Positions 18,524 to 28,069 of a stretch of 64,000 bases of DNA are shown in pieces. Made by a program: the position numbers and the translations under genes. Numbering within the stretch: position 1 is the first letter of the stretch; each line of letters starts with the position of its first letter. Source of the stretch: Ensifer sp. IC4062 (lineage in GTDB: Bacteria; Pseudomonadota; Alphaproteobacteria; Rhizobiales; Rhizobiaceae); NCBI RefSeq assembly GCF_020193575.1, contig NZ_JADYVD010000036.1, positions 21,922-85,921 of the forward strand. The letters are read 5' to 3'. Under the pieces are notes generated by a model that was not told where the DNA came from, did no database searches, and saw only the letters and a list, made by a program, of their open reading frames with translations.

Positions 18524-19069
18524 ATGAACAAACTCACAGGTCTTGCCCGCACTTTTGCAGCTGCTGCCGTTCTCGTTTCGGTTTCGGTTCCGGCGGTTCG
18601 TGCCCAGGACGTGACGGAAGACCAGATCAAGGCAGCCCGGGCAACCATCGCGGCGCTCGGCGTGACCAACACCTTCGACAACATTCTGCCGCGCCTGGCA
18701 GAGCGACTGAAGAACACGCTGATCCAGTCCTCGCCGAACCACCAGGAACTGATCACCGCGACGGTCGACGAGAAGGCGCTCGCCCTTGCAGCACGGCGTG
18801 CGGATCTGGAGCGCGAGGCCGCAACCATTTACGCCAAGACCTTCTCGGTCGAGGAACTGAACGCGATCACCGAATTCTACAGCTCGCCGGCCGGCAAGAA
18901 GCTGCTGAACGACGGTCCGATCGCTTCCCGCGAGTTGCTGAAGGCAGCCGATATCTGGGCCGCCGGCGTTTCGCGCGACCTGACCCAGGAGGCGACCAAG
19001 TCGCTCGATACGACCATCGGCGGCGCACCTGCAGCCGACGCTGGCACCGCCGCTCCGGCGCAGCAGTAA
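18524..19069 (+). CDS. DUF2059 exported protein
   Basis: A 181-residue secreted protein. The signal peptide MNKLTGLARTFAAAAVLVSVSVPAVRAQ is cleaved after VRA. The mature part carries the DUF2059 signature: LAERLKNTLIQSSP, then YAKTFSVEELNAITEFYSSPAGKKLL. The C-terminus is an Ala/Pro-rich tail. ATG 18524 is chosen for the signal peptide, with AGGAG eleven bases upstream. Function is unknown; members are periplasmic and common in Proteobacteria. It sits between rpiA and gor, before a strong terminator. Confidence 0.88.
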   Translation: MNKLTGLARTFAAAAVLVSVSVPAVRAQDVTEDQIKAARATIAALGVTNTFDNILPRLAERLKNTLIQSSPNHQELITATVDEKALALAARRADLEREAATIYAKTFSVEELNAITEFYSSPAGKKLLNDGPIASRELLKAADIWAAGVSRDLTQEATKSLDTTIGGAPAADAGTAAPAQQ

Positions 19070-19099
19070 ATTGCTGCAAGGCCGACCTCAGATCGACGA

Positions 19100-19130
19100 A
19101 GCCCGGAGCGATCCGGGCTTTTCTTTTTTT
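19100..19130 (+). terminator. Strong rho-independent terminator
   Basis: Perfect 8-bp stem AGCCCGGA / TCCGGGCT with loop GCGA, directly followed by TTCTTTTTTT. It separates the rpiA-DUF2059 unit from gor. Confidence 0.9.
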
Positions 19131-19232
19131 GCCTTGCAATACTATATCAGTGGCGAAGGGTGAGGGGTTCGCGCCGGCCATCCTCCAATCCGACATTTTC
19201 GATTGATACGATTTTTACTCCAGGAGTTCGCC

Positions 19233-20624
19233 ATGACCGCTTTCGACTATGACCTCTTCGTGATCGGCGGTGGTTCGGGTGGCGTCAGAAGCGGACGTCT
19301 GGCAGCGGCGCTCGGCAAGAAGGTCGCGATCGCGGAGGAGTTTCGTTATGGCGGCACCTGCGTGATCCGCGGCTGCGTGCCAAAGAAGCTCTATGTCTAT
19401 GCTTCGCAATATTCGGAGCATTTCGAGGACGCTGCGGGCTTCGGCTGGACGGTTGGCGAAAGCCGCTTCGACTGGGCGAAGCTGGTCGCGGTCAAAGAAC
19501 AGGAAATTTCACGTCTCGAGGGCCTCTACCGCAAGGGGCTCGCCAACTCAGGTGCCGAAATCCTCGACACCCGCGCCGAACTCGTAGGGCCCAACACGGT
19601 GCGGCTCCTGGCGAGCGGCAAGACTGTCACCGCCGAGCGCATCGTGATCGCGGCCGGCGGGCATCCGAGCCCGCATGATGCGCTTCCGGGGCACGAGCTC
19701 TGCATAAGTTCCAACGAGGCCTTTGATCTCGCCGAACTGCCGAAATCGATCCTGATTGCCGGCGGCGGCTATATCGCCATCGAATTCGCCAACATTTTCC
19801 ATGGGCTGGGTGTCGAGACGACGCTGATATATCGCGGCAAGGAAATTCTCTCGCGCTTCGATCAGGACCTCAGGCGCGGCCTGCATGCGGCGATGGAAGA
19901 GAAGGGCATCCGCGTCCTTTGCGAGGATATCATCCAGTCGGTAGCGACCGATGCACTCGGCCGACGCGTCGCTCAGACGATGAAGCACGGCGAACTTGTC
20001 GTCGACCAGGTGATGCTCGCTCTCGGCCGCGTGCCGAACACGAAGGGTCTCGGCCTCGAGAACGCCGGCGTCAAGGTCGACGAGCGCGGCGCAATCATCG
20101 TCGACGCCTTCTCGCGCACGAGCGCGCCTGGCATCTACGCGGTCGGCGACGTGACCAATCGCGTGCAATTGACTCCGGTGGCGATCCACGAGGCCATGTG
20201 TTTCATCGAAACTGAATACAAGAACAACCCGACGTCGCCGGATCACGATCTGATCGCGACGGCCGTTTTCTCGCAGCCGGAGATAGGCACGGTCGGGATG
20301 ACGGAAGAAGACGCGGCACGTAAGTTCGATGAGCTCGAAGTTTACCGCGCCGAGTTCCGTCCGATGAAGGTCACCCTTTCGGGACGCAAGGAAAAGATGA
20401 TCATGAAGCTCGTGGTCAACGCCGCCGACCGAAAGGTCGTGGGCGCACATATCCTCGGCCACGATGCCGGCGAAATGGCGCAGCTCCTCGGAATTTCGCT
20501 GAAGGCGGGATGCACCAAGGACGACTTCGATCGCACCATGGCGGTGCATCCGACGGCGGCCGAGGAACTGGTGACCATGTATCAGCCTTCCTACCGGATC
20601 AGAAGGGGCGAAAGGGTCGCTTGA
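19233..20624 (+). CDS. gor: Glutathione-disulfide reductase
   Basis: A 463-residue FAD- and NADPH-dependent enzyme regenerating reduced glutathione in the cytosol. The FAD loop is [17 protein letters not shown], the redox-active disulfide is C43-VIRG-C48 within [13 protein letters not shown], the second dinucleotide fold is [13 protein letters not shown], and the active-site base His439 is in [24 protein letters not shown] rather than the lipoamide dehydrogenase pattern supports Gor. The ATG at 19233 has AGGAG six bases upstream. The next gene, class II DAHP synthase, starts 212 bases later on the same strand; no strong terminator separates them. Confidence 0.95.
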   Translation: MTAFDYDLFVIGGGSGGVRSGRLAAALGKKVAIAEEFRYGGTCVIRGCVPKKLYVYASQYSEHFEDAAGFGWTVGESRFDWAKLVAVKEQEISRLEGLYRKGLANSGAEILDTRAELVGPNTVRLLASGKTVTAERIVIAAGGHPSPHDALPGHELCISSNEAFDLAELPKSILIAGGGYIAIEFANIFHGLGVETTLIYRGKEILSRFDQDLRRGLHAAMEEKGIRVLCEDIIQSVATDALGRRVAQTMKHGELVVDQVMLALGRVPNTKGLGLENAGVKVDERGAIIVDAFSRTSAPGIYAVGDVTNRVQLTPVAIHEAMCFIETEYKNNPTSPDHDLIATAVFSQPEIGTVGMTEEDAARKFDELEVYRAEFRPMKVTLSGRKEKMIMKLVVNAADRKVVGAHILGHDAGEMAQLLGISLKAGCTKDDFDRTMAVHPTAAEELVTMYQPSYRIRRGERVA

Positions 20625-20836
20625 GCCTGCCTGCGGGCGGCAAAGCGACCACCGATGTTTTCTGGTGGAATGGCTTTCCAAGCCCCACGTTAACGTTTAT
20701 AAGCCCGCATCCGCGAAGTCATCGGCTCGGGGGGCGGGCGCGACGGCTGGGATCAAAGAAATCCGAATACCGGGCGGTTTCATGGCCGCAGGCGCGACGT
20801 GCGCGGGGCTCCCGCGTCAGACAACAGGTGATGGAA

Positions 20837-22210
20837 ATGGCACAGACTTGGACTCCGAACAGCTGGCGGCAGAAACCCATTCAGCAGGTGCCGGATTATC
20901 CGGACCTCGCAGCGCTTGAGGCAGTGGAAACACGCCTCGCGAAGTACCCGCCGCTCGTCTTTGCCGGTGAGGCGCGGCGTCTGAAGGCTGCGCTTGCCAA
21001 CGTCGCCGAAGGCCGTGGTTTCCTGCTGCAGGGCGGCGACTGCGCGGAGAGCTTCGCCGAACACGGCGCCGACACCATCCGAGACTTCTTCCGCGCCTTC
21101 CTCCAGATGGCCGTCGTGCTGACCTTCGGTGCGCAGCAGCCGGTGGTCAAGGTCGGCCGCATTGCCGGCCAGTTCGCGAAGCCGCGCTCCTCGGGCGTGG
21201 AAAAACAGGGCGACGTGACGTTGCCGAGCTACCGCGGCGATATCATCAACGGTATCGAGTTCACGGAGGAGGCCCGCGTGCCCAATCCGGAGCGGCAGAT
21301 CATGGCCTACCGCCAGTCCGCCGCGACGCTGAACCTCCTGCGTGCCTTCGCGATGGGCGGCTACGCCAACCTCGAGAACGTGCATCAGTGGATGCTGGGC
21401 TTCGTCAAGGACAGCCCGCAGGCTGAGCGGTACCGCAAGCTCGCCGACCGGATCTCCGAGACCATGGATTTCATGAAGGCGATCGGCATCACGTCGGAAA
21501 ACCACCCGAGCCTTCGCGAGACCGATTTCTTCACCAGCCACGAGGCGCTGCTGCTCGGCTACGAGCAGGCGCTCACCCGTGTCGACTCGACTTCCGGTGA
21601 TTGGTATGGGACCTCGGGCCACATGATCTGGATCGGCGACCGCACGCGTCAGCCCGACCATGCGCATGTCGAATATTGCCGCGGCATCAAGAACCCGCTC
21701 GGCCTGAAGTGCGGCCCGTCGCTGACCGCAGACGGCCTGCTGGAACTGATCGACCTCCTCAACCCTGCAAACGAGCCGGGCCGCCTGACACTGATCTGCC
21801 GCTTCGGTCACGACAAGGTGGCAGAGCATCTGCCGCGCCTCATCCGCGCGGTCGAGCGCGAGGGCAAGAAGGTCGTTTGGTCGTGCGATCCGATGCACGG
21901 CAACACGATCACGCTCAACAACTACAAGACACGGCCGTTCGAGCGGATCCTGTCGGAAGTCGAGAGCTTCTTCCAGATTCACCGCGCGGAAGGCACGCAC
22001 CCGGGCGGCATCCACATCGAGATGACCGGCAACGATGTCACCGAATGCACCGGCGGCGCCCGCGCGCTTTCAGGCGACGATCTTGCCGATCGCTATCACA
22101 CCCATTGCGATCCGCGCCTGAACGCGGATCAGGCTCTTGAACTTGCATTCCTGCTAGCCGAGCGCATGAAGGGCGGCCGCGACGAAAAGAAAATGGTCGT
22201 CAACGGCTGA
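20837..22210 (+). CDS. Class II 3-deoxy-7-phosphoheptulonate (DAHP) synthase
   Basis: A 457-residue enzyme condensing phosphoenolpyruvate and erythrose 4-phosphate, the entry step of the shikimate pathway. It is the plant-like class II type: [22 protein letters not shown], the [12 protein letters not shown] block, [15 protein letters not shown], and the metal-binding [18 protein letters not shown] are present. The start ATG at 20837 has AGGTG six bases upstream; an ATG two codons earlier is an alternative. Symbols aroF, aroG or aroH are used variously for this type, so none is given. It is monocistronic, with a strong terminator about 65 bases after the stop. Confidence 0.95.
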   Translation: MAQTWTPNSWRQKPIQQVPDYPDLAALEAVETRLAKYPPLVFAGEARRLKAALANVAEGRGFLLQGGDCAESFAEHGADTIRDFFRAFLQMAVVLTFGAQQPVVKVGRIAGQFAKPRSSGVEKQGDVTLPSYRGDIINGIEFTEEARVPNPERQIMAYRQSAATLNLLRAFAMGGYANLENVHQWMLGFVKDSPQAERYRKLADRISETMDFMKAIGITSENHPSLRETDFFTSHEALLLGYEQALTRVDSTSGDWYGTSGHMIWIGDRTRQPDHAHVEYCRGIKNPLGLKCGPSLTADGLLELIDLLNPANEPGRLTLICRFGHDKVAEHLPRLIRAVEREGKKVVWSCDPMHGNTITLNNYKTRPFERILSEVESFFQIHRAEGTHPGGIHIEMTGNDVTECTGGARALSGDDLADRYHTHCDPRLNADQALELAFLLAERMKGGRDEKKMVVNG

Positions 22211-22275
22211 TGGGGGACACGGTCCCCATGGTTCAAAATTTCTGAACGATCGGCGCGTCATCTGAATTTGACAGG

Positions 22276-22311
22276 GCCGGGCCAGCCGATAAAGCTGGCC
22301 CGGCTTTTATT
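22276..22311 (+). terminator. Terminator after the DAHP synthase gene
   Basis: Perfect 11-bp stem GCCGGGCCAGC (22276-22286) / GCTGGCCCGGC (22294-22304), then TTTTATT. A smaller GGGGA/TCCCC hairpin lies nearer the stop codon at about 22213-22228. Confidence 0.88.
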
Positions 22312-22342
22312 CGAGTGCGAACTGGACGACGGGAGGACGACA

Positions 22343-22738
22343 ATGGAAATTCATGAAGGCGGCTGCCTTTGCGGCGCTGTGCGGTTCAAGACGCGCGGCA
22401 AGCTCAGGGAGATCATCTTCTGTCATTGCTCGCAATGCCGGAAACAAACCGGCCTCTACTACGCCGCCACGAACGTGCAAAATAACGATATTGATGTCGA
22501 TGGCGCAGACAATGTCACCTGGTATCGCTCTAGCCCGGAGGCTCAGCGTGGCTTTTGCCGGTTCTGTGGATCGGCCCTGTTCTGGAAGGCCGACGCACTC
22601 GATTACACGTCAATTCTTGCCGGCACCTTCGAGACGCCGACGCGGCTTGAACCCGGCTATCATATCTATTGCGCCGACAAGGGCGACTACTACGATATCG
22701 CGGACGAGCTGCCGAGGTTTGATCAAAGCCGCGCCTGA
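22343..22738 (+). CDS. GFA/CENP-V-family zinc-binding protein
   Basis: A 131-residue protein of the GFA family (glutathione-dependent formaldehyde-activating enzyme fold). The zinc ligands lie in CLCGAV near residue 8, CHCSQCRKQTG near 29-39, and FCRFCGSALFW near 72-82. The substrate is uncertain; only a few members have a shown role with S-hydroxymethylglutathione, and most are uncharacterised. The ATG at 22343 has GGGAGG six bases upstream. Its stop is 11 bases from the end of the convergent winged-helix gene. Confidence 0.86.
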   Translation: MEIHEGGCLCGAVRFKTRGKLREIIFCHCSQCRKQTGLYYAATNVQNNDIDVDGADNVTWYRSSPEAQRGFCRFCGSALFWKADALDYTSILAGTFETPTRLEPGYHIYCADKGDYYDIADELPRFDQSRA

Positions 22739-22749
22739 CAACATTTGCC

Positions 22750-23655
22750 CTATCGGCCTGACGTCGTCGCTGCGCGATCGAAAGCGCTTGCCAAGGCTTC
22801 GAATTTCACGGCTTGCCAGAAGGCATATTCCTCGACCAAGCGTTCGCTTAGCCAGAACTGGCCGCGTGTGCCACCATCCGATCTGCCGATGAATCCGGAC
22901 TTCTCCGCGTTTGAAAACAGGCGGCGGACATGGGTGTTCGATATGGCGTAATGTTCTGCGAGGGCGGCCAGATTGACGCTGATCCATACTCGTCCGTCCT
23001 CTGGAACAAGGCTTGACGGACGCGCCATCAGGTCGTCAAGCAGTATCCCGCCAGACTCCGACCACACGAACACCGCGACGCCCTGTGGTGGCTGCGTCCA
23101 CTTGCTGTCGGTAATCAGGCGCCGCGCGGCGATAGGCTGAGCGTGTTCGAAGATGGCGATGTCAGTCTCGATGCGCTCGACTCTCGTTCCTCCGTCCAAG
23201 AGGTCGAGCGTTCTCATCTGGCTTTTGAACCAGAGTTGCATCGCATGCTGGCTGATCTCGGTCGGCTCCAGCGGGCGCGTCCTGCGGGTTCGGCCGCCGC
23301 TAGCGGGCCGGAGCAGCTTGTAGGCGAGCAATTCGGCAAGAAATGCCGTTGCGGTGTTTCGGCTCGCTCCGCCGGTCTCGCGCATCAGTTTCAGCAGGCG
23401 TGCCGCGGTAATGCCGGAGTCGGGATCGTTGCGGTCGCGTTCGAGGTGGAGGGCATAGGCCGCCTGCGTGAGTATCCACTTCTGTTGGGCCGCGACCATG
23501 CGTGCGACACGCGGGAAGAGATCGTTCAGCGAGATGAGGTTGCGTGCGCCGACCTGCAAGGCCGGCCGGAATCCCGGATTTTGCAGCAACGCCTCCACCG
23601 TGAAACCAGGTGGACTCTTTTGCTGAACGTTTTCCTTTCCCGCAACCCGCTGCAT
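22750..23655 (-). CDS. Unrecognised protein with two winged-helix-like segments
   Basis: About 301 residues; I do not recognise a named family. Two stretches look like DNA-binding winged helices: SGITAARLLKLMRETGGASRNTATAFLAELLAYKLLRP in the N-terminal third, and LAALAEHYAISNTHVRRLFSNAEKSGFIGRSDGGTRGQFWLSE near the C-terminus, where helix-turn-helix spacing and a following wing are visible. There is no signal peptide or membrane segment. The ATG at 23655 is used; a TTG at 23673 is also possible, and neither has a strong ribosome site. The upstream region has two TTGC/GCAA dyads, which could be autoregulatory sites. It is followed on its 5' side by about 540 non-coding bases. It could be a transcriptional regulator. 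Confidence 0.6.
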   Translation of the reverse strand: MQRVAGKENVQQKSPPGFTVEALLQNPGFRPALQVGARNLISLNDLFPRVARMVAAQQKWILTQAAYALHLERDRNDPDSGITAARLLKLMRETGGASRNTATAFLAELLAYKLLRPASGGRTRRTRPLEPTEISQHAMQLWFKSQMRTLDLLDGGTRVERIETDIAIFEHAQPIAARRLITDSKWTQPPQGVAVFVWSESGGILLDDLMARPSSLVPEDGRVWISVNLAALAEHYAISNTHVRRLFSNAEKSGFIGRSDGGTRGQFWLSERLVEEYAFWQAVKFEALASAFDRAATTSGR

Positions 23656-23723
23656 CTGCGCGCATGTCCCCAATGGCGCTGCAACGAAACACGGCCATCG
23701 CGTGTTCCGGGCAACACACAGCC

Positions 23724-23771
23724 TTGCATTGGCAATTCGCTAGCATTTCAACCTTGCGCTTAACGTGCAAG
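23724..23771. promoter_or_regulatory. Two TTGC...GCAA dyads upstream of the winged-helix gene
   Basis: TTGC-ATTG-GCAA (23724-23735) and the longer CTTGCGCTTAACGTGCAAG (23753-23771, CTTGC/GCAAG arms with partly symmetric centre) lie 70-115 bases before the start codon at 23655. Both share TTGC half-sites. Assignment as operators is inference. Confidence 0.45.
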
Positions 23772-24197
23772 TTCATTGTTTGTTTTTGACGAAGTTCCAC
23801 GCGCTGCTCACGCCGTAGCGGCGGATGTGTTCAATGATCGAGAGCTCGTCATGTTCTCGTGATCCCGCTCTATCGCGGGCCGGCTTGCAGGCGACTGTAT
23901 CAGCCACTCCAGAATGGAGAACGCAGCGGTCCTGACAGTCATGGCGCCGCATCTCTAATACCCTGCATTCTTAGGGTGCGCCTCAAAGGTTAATTATTTG
24001 ATACTCCAATAAGTTGCAAGCACGGTGAAGCGGTTTTCTGCCCGCGAGCTGGTGATGCGCGGAAGAGCGGCTGCGGTGCTTCAAATACTAGAGCGATCTT
24101 TTGCGCGTCTAACTAGACGCGCCACGCTGTAGTTACCGCGCCGCGGACGGCGGGACGGCGACCCCCGGGGCGGGCGCACCCCGACCGTCGGGGGAGT
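23772..24197. other. Intergenic region with a truncated rhizobial repeat and a GC-rich tract
   Basis: No credible gene. At about 24089-24120 a hairpin-like GCGCGTC-taacta-GACGCGC is flanked by AGAGCGATC and ACGCTGTAG, resembling the head of the intergenic repeat family seen elsewhere in the window. 24137-24194 is about 90% G+C with CCCCGGGG and CCCCGAC-C-GTCGGGG (24179-24193) palindromes, directly beyond the stop of the phosphotransferase gene. Confidence 0.5.
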
Positions 24198-26138
24198 TCA
24201 GGAGCCGACGGGGAAGAGTTCGGCGTGGGACTTGAAGAAGCGCTCCGTGCTGAACCGCTTGCCGAACATCATGTCGTGCTGCAGGAACCGGTAATCGCGC
24301 AGCGACGCGGGTATTTTCGGCCGCCGCGACCACTCCGCGATGTCCTTGCCGTTCTTGCGGATCACCATGTAGCGGTCGACGACGCGATACTGCTCGTAAA
24401 CCTTGCCCAGGAAGCCGGTGTAATAGGGGTGCTCGTAGCCGGCCTGCTTCAGGATCTGATAGGAAAGGAAGGCCGGGCTGATCGTTCCGATGTTCTTTTT
24501 CGGACCCGTCTTGTTCGACCAGACGACGAGCGGCGTTTCGTGCTGCGCCTTCATCTGCTCCTTCGAGCCCTTACGCGAGGCGGTCACGTCGTCCATGTAA
24601 CCGGTGTTGGTGTAGACCGTGTTGAGCGGCGGCAGATGATCGCCGAAAAGCACGATGATCGTTTCGCGGTCGCGCTTCCTCGCCCAGTCCATCAACATCT
24701 TCAAGCTGTCGTCCGCCTCCTTGATACCCTGAGCATAAGTGGCAAGCACCTGGCGGTCGCCTTCGGGAAGATTGCCTTCGACCTTGATCGTGTTCTTCGC
24801 GTAGCGGTTCGGCTCATAGGGACCATGGCCCTGCAGCGTTACCGTGAAGAAGAAGAAAGGGTCTTCCATGGCATCCGCCTGGCGGATGATTTCCTTCATC
24901 AGCGATTCGTCAGACGCGAAGATCCCGCGCTTCTGCATCGCCGGCAAGTTCTCCTCCGAGCGGAACGTGTCGAAACCGAAGGCCTTGTAGACGGCCGTGC
25001 GGTTCCAGAACCAGCCCTGGAAGGGGTGGATAGCGCGCGAGATGTAGCCTTCGCTACGGAAGAACGTAGCGAGCGAGGGAATCGGATTGCGGATATATTG
25101 CTGGTAGGGAATGCTGCCATAGGGCAGGAAGGCATTCGAAAAGCCGGTCAGCGCCTCGAATTCGACATTGGCGGTCATGCCGCCGAATTCCGGCGAGAAG
25201 ACGTTGCCCGCCTGCATTTCACGGACCGTCGGCATCGGGTCGGACGAAAACTTCACATTCGGCAATCGGGTCGGATCCCAGAAAGATTCGCTCATGACCA
25301 CGATCACGTCCGGCTTGCCGCGATGCGTCGTTCCGGCGGGCAACGGCTTGACCGGAATGCGGTCGATAGCATCTGCCATGTAACCCGCCGGCGCGTTGAC
25401 GTTGGCCATCGGCAGGTTGATCGCGAAGGCGAGCGCAAAGCCGTTGTGACGGTAGTTCTCGGTCTGGTCCCACATGATCGGGATCACCCGCAACCGGTCG
25501 CGGATCCACGAGAACTGGTTGTAATCCATGATGTGCCAGAAGGCGACGAGCAGTGGCAGGGCAAAGCCGACGCGAACGAGACGCTCCCTGCGCGTCAGCT
25601 TGGGAAAGTTCCGCCAGGCATAGCGCAGGAGCAGGCCGATGGTGGCGACCATAGCGATCAGCCCGACCACGACCGCGACGGCGGTCCACGGGCGGTCCTT
25701 AACAAGGACGGGCATCAACTCCATGATCTGCCGACCGAAAAGGAAATCGGTCGGATAAAGCGGATCGGAGAGGAAGACCTGCTTCTGCTCGCTGATGAAT
25801 GCCGGCAGAATTGCGAACGGCACGACAAGGAGGGCCGCCTTGTGCTCGCGACCGAAGAGTGCATCGCCGGCAAGCAGAACCAGGAAGAAAACCGCGATCG
25901 TCGTCCAGGCCGGACGCATGGGATCGGTGAAATAGGCGACGGTTTCGCCAAAGGACTGGCGCACGATCAGTTCGACCGCGAATACTAGTGCGCCGGCAAT
26001 AAAAAAAGAGAACAACGCACTGCGCGTGCCGGCCAGCGCCTTGGCGTTTCTGACGGAGGACCCAGACCTATCGATGAAGGTCTGGGAGCGTCTCGCGGCG
26101 GCGGAATCGATACTGGCCAACGGCGTCTCCAATTTCAT
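24198..26138 (-). CDS. LTA synthase-family membrane sulfatase/phosphotransferase
   Basis: A 646-residue inner-membrane protein with about five N-terminal helices (for example SALFSFFIAGALVFAVELIV and AWTTIAVFFLVLLAGDALF) and a large periplasmic alkaline-phosphatase-superfamily domain. Catalytic features are VVMSESFWDPT (metal-binding Glu), GGMTANVEFEALTG with the probable nucleophile Thr near 321, and LFGDHLPP with the metal-binding Asp-His near 500. Relatives transfer phosphoglycerol or phosphoethanolamine to glycans or lipids; in rhizobia, candidates include cyclic glucan or lipid modification, but the acceptor cannot be read here. The start at 26138 (MKLETPLASIDS) leaves about 45 cytoplasmic residues; the ribosome site is weak. 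It diverges from nadE. Confidence 0.85.
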   Translation of the reverse strand: MKLETPLASIDSAAARRSQTFIDRSGSSVRNAKALAGTRSALFSFFIAGALVFAVELIVRQSFGETVAYFTDPMRPAWTTIAVFFLVLLAGDALFGREHKAALLVVPFAILPAFISEQKQVFLSDPLYPTDFLFGRQIMELMPVLVKDRPWTAVAVVVGLIAMVATIGLLLRYAWRNFPKLTRRERLVRVGFALPLLVAFWHIMDYNQFSWIRDRLRVIPIMWDQTENYRHNGFALAFAINLPMANVNAPAGYMADAIDRIPVKPLPAGTTHRGKPDVIVVMSESFWDPTRLPNVKFSSDPMPTVREMQAGNVFSPEFGGMTANVEFEALTGFSNAFLPYGSIPYQQYIRNPIPSLATFFRSEGYISRAIHPFQGWFWNRTAVYKAFGFDTFRSEENLPAMQKRGIFASDESLMKEIIRQADAMEDPFFFFTVTLQGHGPYEPNRYAKNTIKVEGNLPEGDRQVLATYAQGIKEADDSLKMLMDWARKRDRETIIVLFGDHLPPLNTVYTNTGYMDDVTASRKGSKEQMKAQHETPLVVWSNKTGPKKNIGTISPAFLSYQILKQAGYEHPYYTGFLGKVYEQYRVVDRYMVIRKNGKDIAEWSRRPKIPASLRDYRFLQHDMMFGKRFSTERFFKSHAELFPVGS

Positions 26139-26386
26139 AAATCTTTCGTCTTACTGTCATACGACTGTCATCTTGAACGGGGGATGAATGGCTAAACCAG
26201 CTAGAATTGTCGCGAGTTCCGCGTGCGCAAAAAGATCCTAGTCTCGCCGCGTAAAGCGCGGGAAATGCAGAATTTTTCGAATTTTTTGAGTTGATCGCGA
26301 TTGGCTGTGGGTTTTTTGTCGCGGTATGCGGTAAGAACAGGGCGTACGTCAGACGTATTCGCTGAGATAAGACCACAGGCCAACCC

Positions 26387-28069
26387 ATGACAGCACAGAA
26401 CGCCGCACCCTCAACGCTACGGATTGCCGTGGCCCAGCTCAATCCGACGGTCGGAGACATCGCCGGCAATCTGGCGAAGGCACGCGAGGCGCGCGCGGAC
26501 GCGGCGCGCCAGGGCGCCGATTTGCTCCTGTTCACCGAACTCTTCATTTCCGGTTACCCGCCGGAAGATCTCGTTCTGAAACCGGCATTTCTGAAGGCCT
26601 GCCTGCAGGCGGTCGAGAGGTTCGCCGCCGATACGGCTGATGAAGGCCCGGGCGTCGTCATCGGCTTTCCCCGTCAGGTCGGAGCGCTCCGTCACAATTC
26701 GATCGCGGTCCTGGACGGGGGCAAGATTATTGCGATCCGCGACAAGGTCGACCTGCCGAACTACGGCGAGTTCGACGAGAAGCGGGTGTTCGATGCCGGT
26801 GGAATGCCCGGTCCCGTCAACTTCCGCGGCGTGCGTATCGGCATACCGATCTGCGAGGACATCTGGGGCGATCTCGGCGTCTGCGAAACGCTCAAGGAAA
26901 GCGGTGCCGAAATCCTGCTTTCCCCCAACGGTTCGCCTTATTACCGCGGCAAGGTAGACGTCCGTCATCAGGTCGTCCTAAAGCAGGTGATCGAAACGGG
27001 TCTGCCGATGATCTATGCAAACCAGCTTGGCGGTCAGGACGAGTTGGTCTTCGACGGTGCGAGCTTCGCCTTCAACGCGGACAAGTCGCTGGCCTTCCAG
27101 ATGAGCCAGTTCGAGGAAGCGGTCGCAGTTTCCGAATGGAAGCGAGGTGAGGAGGGATGGGCTTCGTCAAATGGGTTCAATTCCCGCCTACCGGGAAGCG
27201 ATGAGGCGGACTATCGCGCCTGCATGCTGGGACTCAGGGACTACGTCAACAAGAACGGCTTCAAGAATGTCGTGCTCGGGCTTTCGGGCGGCATCGACTC
27301 GGCAATTTGCACGGCGCTCGCCGTCGATGCGCTCGGCGAAGAACGGGTGCGCACCATCATGTTGCCGTACCGATACACCTCGCAAGAATCACTGAAGGAC
27401 GCCGAGGCCTGTGCCAAGGCGCTCGGTTGCCGCTACGACATCGTTGCCATCGAAGAGCCGGTCGAGGGCTTCGTCAACGCGCTCTCCGATGCGTTCGAGG
27501 GCACCGAATCCGGAATTACCGAGGAGAATCTCCAGAGCCGTACGCGTGGGACGATCTTGATGGCGATCTCCAACAAGTTCGGCTCGATGGTGGTGACGAC
27601 CGGCAACAAGTCCGAAATGTCGGTCGGCTACGCTACGCTCTACGGCGACATGAACGGCGGCTTCAACCCGATCAAGGATCTCTACAAGATGCAGGTCTAT
27701 GCGCTTTCGCGCTGGCGCAACGGTGCGGTGCCGCCGGGTGCACTCGGACCTTCGGGCGAAGTCATCCCGCAGAATATCATCGACAAGGCGCCATCTGCCG
27801 AACTTCGGCCGAACCAGACCGACCAGGACTCGTTGCCGCCCTATCCGGTGCTCGACGACATTCTGGAATGTCTGGTGGAAAAGGAGATGGGCACGGAGGA
27901 GATCGTCGCTCGCGGCCATGACGAGGCGACGGTCCACCGGATTGAGCACCTGCTCTATATCGCGGAATACAAACGCCGCCAGTCGGCGCCGGGTGTGAAG
28001 ATCACAAAAAAGAATTTCGGCCGCGACCGGCGCTATCCGATCACAAACCGCTTCCGGGACAGGGGATGA
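26387..28069 (+). CDS. nadE: Glutamine-dependent NAD+ synthase
   Basis: A 560-residue two-domain enzyme making NAD+ from deamido-NAD+, ATP and glutamine. The N-terminal nitrilase-type amidase has its triad: Glu51 in TELF, Lys120 before VDLPNYGEFDE, and Cys156 in IPICEDIW. The C-terminal synthetase has the pyrophosphatase loop LGLSGGIDSA near 296-305 and TTGNKSEMSVGYATLYGDMNGG. The start ATG at 26387 has AGG eight bases upstream. Its stop overlaps the start of the next gene (ATGA at 28066-28069), so the two are translationally coupled. Confidence 0.96.
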   Translation: MTAQNAAPSTLRIAVAQLNPTVGDIAGNLAKAREARADAARQGADLLLFTELFISGYPPEDLVLKPAFLKACLQAVERFAADTADEGPGVVIGFPRQVGALRHNSIAVLDGGKIIAIRDKVDLPNYGEFDEKRVFDAGGMPGPVNFRGVRIGIPICEDIWGDLGVCETLKESGAEILLSPNGSPYYRGKVDVRHQVVLKQVIETGLPMIYANQLGGQDELVFDGASFAFNADKSLAFQMSQFEEAVAVSEWKRGEEGWASSNGFNSRLPGSDEADYRACMLGLRDYVNKNGFKNVVLGLSGGIDSAICTALAVDALGEERVRTIMLPYRYTSQESLKDAEACAKALGCRYDIVAIEEPVEGFVNALSDAFEGTESGITEENLQSRTRGTILMAISNKFGSMVVTTGNKSEMSVGYATLYGDMNGGFNPIKDLYKMQVYALSRWRNGAVPPGALGPSGEVIPQNIIDKAPSAELRPNQTDQDSLPPYPVLDDILECLVEKEMGTEEIVARGHDEATVHRIEHLLYIAEYKRRQSAPGVKITKKNFGRDRRYPITNRFRDRG

